Assembly: GCA_029099685.1 (NCBI GenBank)
Contig: JAQXOO010000009.1
Location: 39,089 to 103,088, forward strand
Direction of reading: 5' to 3'
DNA length: 64,000 nucleotides
Origin: Clostridia bacterium
Lineage (GTDB): Bacteria > Bacillota > Clostridia > Oscillospirales > Butyricicoccaceae
A program made the position numbers and the translations under genes. Below are positions 63,567 through 64,000 of the stretch, piece after piece (positions within the stretch are counted from its first letter, which is position 1; each line of letters opens with the position of its first letter). The notes under the pieces are model-generated. The model saw only the letters and a list, made by a program, of their open reading frames with translations. It ran no database searches and had not been told where the DNA came from.

Positions 63567-64000
63567 ATGAAAATTAGAGATTTCAAATACACACCGGAGG
63601 ATGTAGACTGCCGGTACTGCACGAAGTTCATTCGAGGGCGCTGCAGAGCGAATGGGTGTCCCTGGTTGAACGAACGCATTGAGGCCGGTGTCATTGGATA
63701 CACCGAAGCACTCGATGAAATATTTTTGGAGTTTGCACACCTGCGCCGAAGAGTAAAACTGGTATCTGCCTGCTCGCATTCCTTCTGGAAAGATGAGCAG
63801 CATCGGCAACGCTTCGCAGCGGCACAAGCCATCTTCGGTATTTACCGGAAGCGTAATACCCCTGCATACTACGCAGCCCTTTATCTTCTTACTTCCGATG
63901 ACTCGCTTTTCAGGCGAACGGCTGATTGCGTCAGGAAGAAGAAAATCGACTTTCAATTCGCAGATGTTCGGAATATGACTGTAAGCCAGTATGCGCTCTA
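63567..64000 (+). CDS. hypothetical protein of the mobile element, cut by window edge
   Basis: 144 residues visible with no stop before the edge. The N-terminus MKIRDFKYTPEDVDCRYCTK continues with GRCRANGCPWLNERI, giving a C-x2-C...C-x4-C cluster that could bind a metal. The middle EALDEIFLEFAHLRRRVKLV is helical. No family was recognised; similar proteins sit beside ParB on Clostridia ICEs in general experience. GGAGG precedes the ATG. Confidence 0.65.
   Translation, partial: MKIRDFKYTPEDVDCRYCTKFIRGRCRANGCPWLNERIEAGVIGYTEALDEIFLEFAHLRRRVKLVSACSHSFWKDEQHRQRFAAAQAIFGIYRKRNTPAYYAALYLLTSDDSLFRRTADCVRKKKIDFQFADVRNMTVSQYAL

Larger units (their letters stand above)
62415..64000 (+). mobile_element. 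probable left part of an integrative/conjugative element
   Basis: From about 62415 the GC content and codon use fall below those of the previous 62 kb. The visible genes, a ParB/RepB-like protein with lone context and a Cys-containing hypothetical, are of a type common on Clostridia ICEs. The start interrupts an AbrB-like gene. No integrase or repeats at the other end can be seen since the window stops. An inverted pair TGTGAT/CATCACA-type hairpin lies at 62502-62522. Confidence 0.55.

Overview
This window looks like the replication-origin region of a GC-rich, low-oxygen Clostridia genome, most likely a gut Oscillospiraceae/Ruminococcaceae-type bacterium. The grounds are the Firmicutes gene order dnaA-dnaN-yaaA-recF-remB-gyrB-gyrA, a Noc paralogue beside ParA/ParB, CsoR, pyruvate phosphate dikinase, many MATE exporters, GGAGG ribosome binding sites and consensus sigma-A promoters. 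The genus is an inference; no rRNA gene is present to settle it.

Layout. 1-4.3 kb: the start of the S10 ribosomal protein operon (rpsJ-rplC-rplD-rplW-rplB-rpsS-rplV-rpsC), read leftward, preceded by a long structured RNA of unknown family behind a near-perfect promoter. 4.8-11.2 kb: rightward lexA-recG-phosphatase, a YitT-like membrane protein, prfB and a DUF975 protein. 11.3-16 kb: leftward GH3 lipoprotein, DUF1508 protein, HAD phosphatase, tRNA-Ser(GCU) and an N-acyl-D-amino-acid deacylase. 16.3-18.7 kb: a CsoR-controlled operon (csoR, M20 amidohydrolase, MTA/SAH nucleosidase, 51-residue copper-binding domain). 18.8-23 kb: a MATE exporter and ppdK. 23.2-32.3 kb: dnaA, a probable oriC between dnaA and dnaN, then recF and the gyrase genes. 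32.4-40.3 kb: FAH-family enzyme, an ANT(6)-like adenylyltransferase, three MATE exporters and an S4/YlmH protein. 40.4-51.5 kb: an XRE/GyrI-like regulator, the mnmE-mnmG-rsmG operon with two small membrane proteins inserted, mscL, noc-parA-parB with parS-type sites, serS, a Nim-like flavoprotein and tRNA-Ser(UGA). 52-62.3 kb: flotillin, transglutaminase-like protein, Nudix, MgtC, two esterases, GIY-YIG protein, a phosphatidylethanolamine synthesis cluster (PAP2-pssA-psd) and a pseudouridine synthase. 62.4-64 kb: lower-GC sequence with a ParB-like gene, probably the left edge of an integrative element that interrupts an AbrB/SpoVT-like gene.

Genes on both sides of the origin are mostly read away from oriC; the mnmE-rsmG operon is an exception, pointing toward it. 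The usual Firmicutes neighbours rpmH-rnpA-yidC-jag are absent upstream of dnaA, where ppdK sits instead, so the ancestral origin block has been rearranged.

Beyond genes, the window holds a two-copy dispersed repeat with internal 72-bp tandem units flanking the origin in opposite orientation, several short palindromic intergenic repeats, one parS site and two identical parS/Noc-box hybrid sites, a triple DnaA-box-like cluster 14 kb from oriC, and a Pho-box-like direct repeat in front of the phospholipid genes. The least explained item is the structured RNA at 4391-4677.
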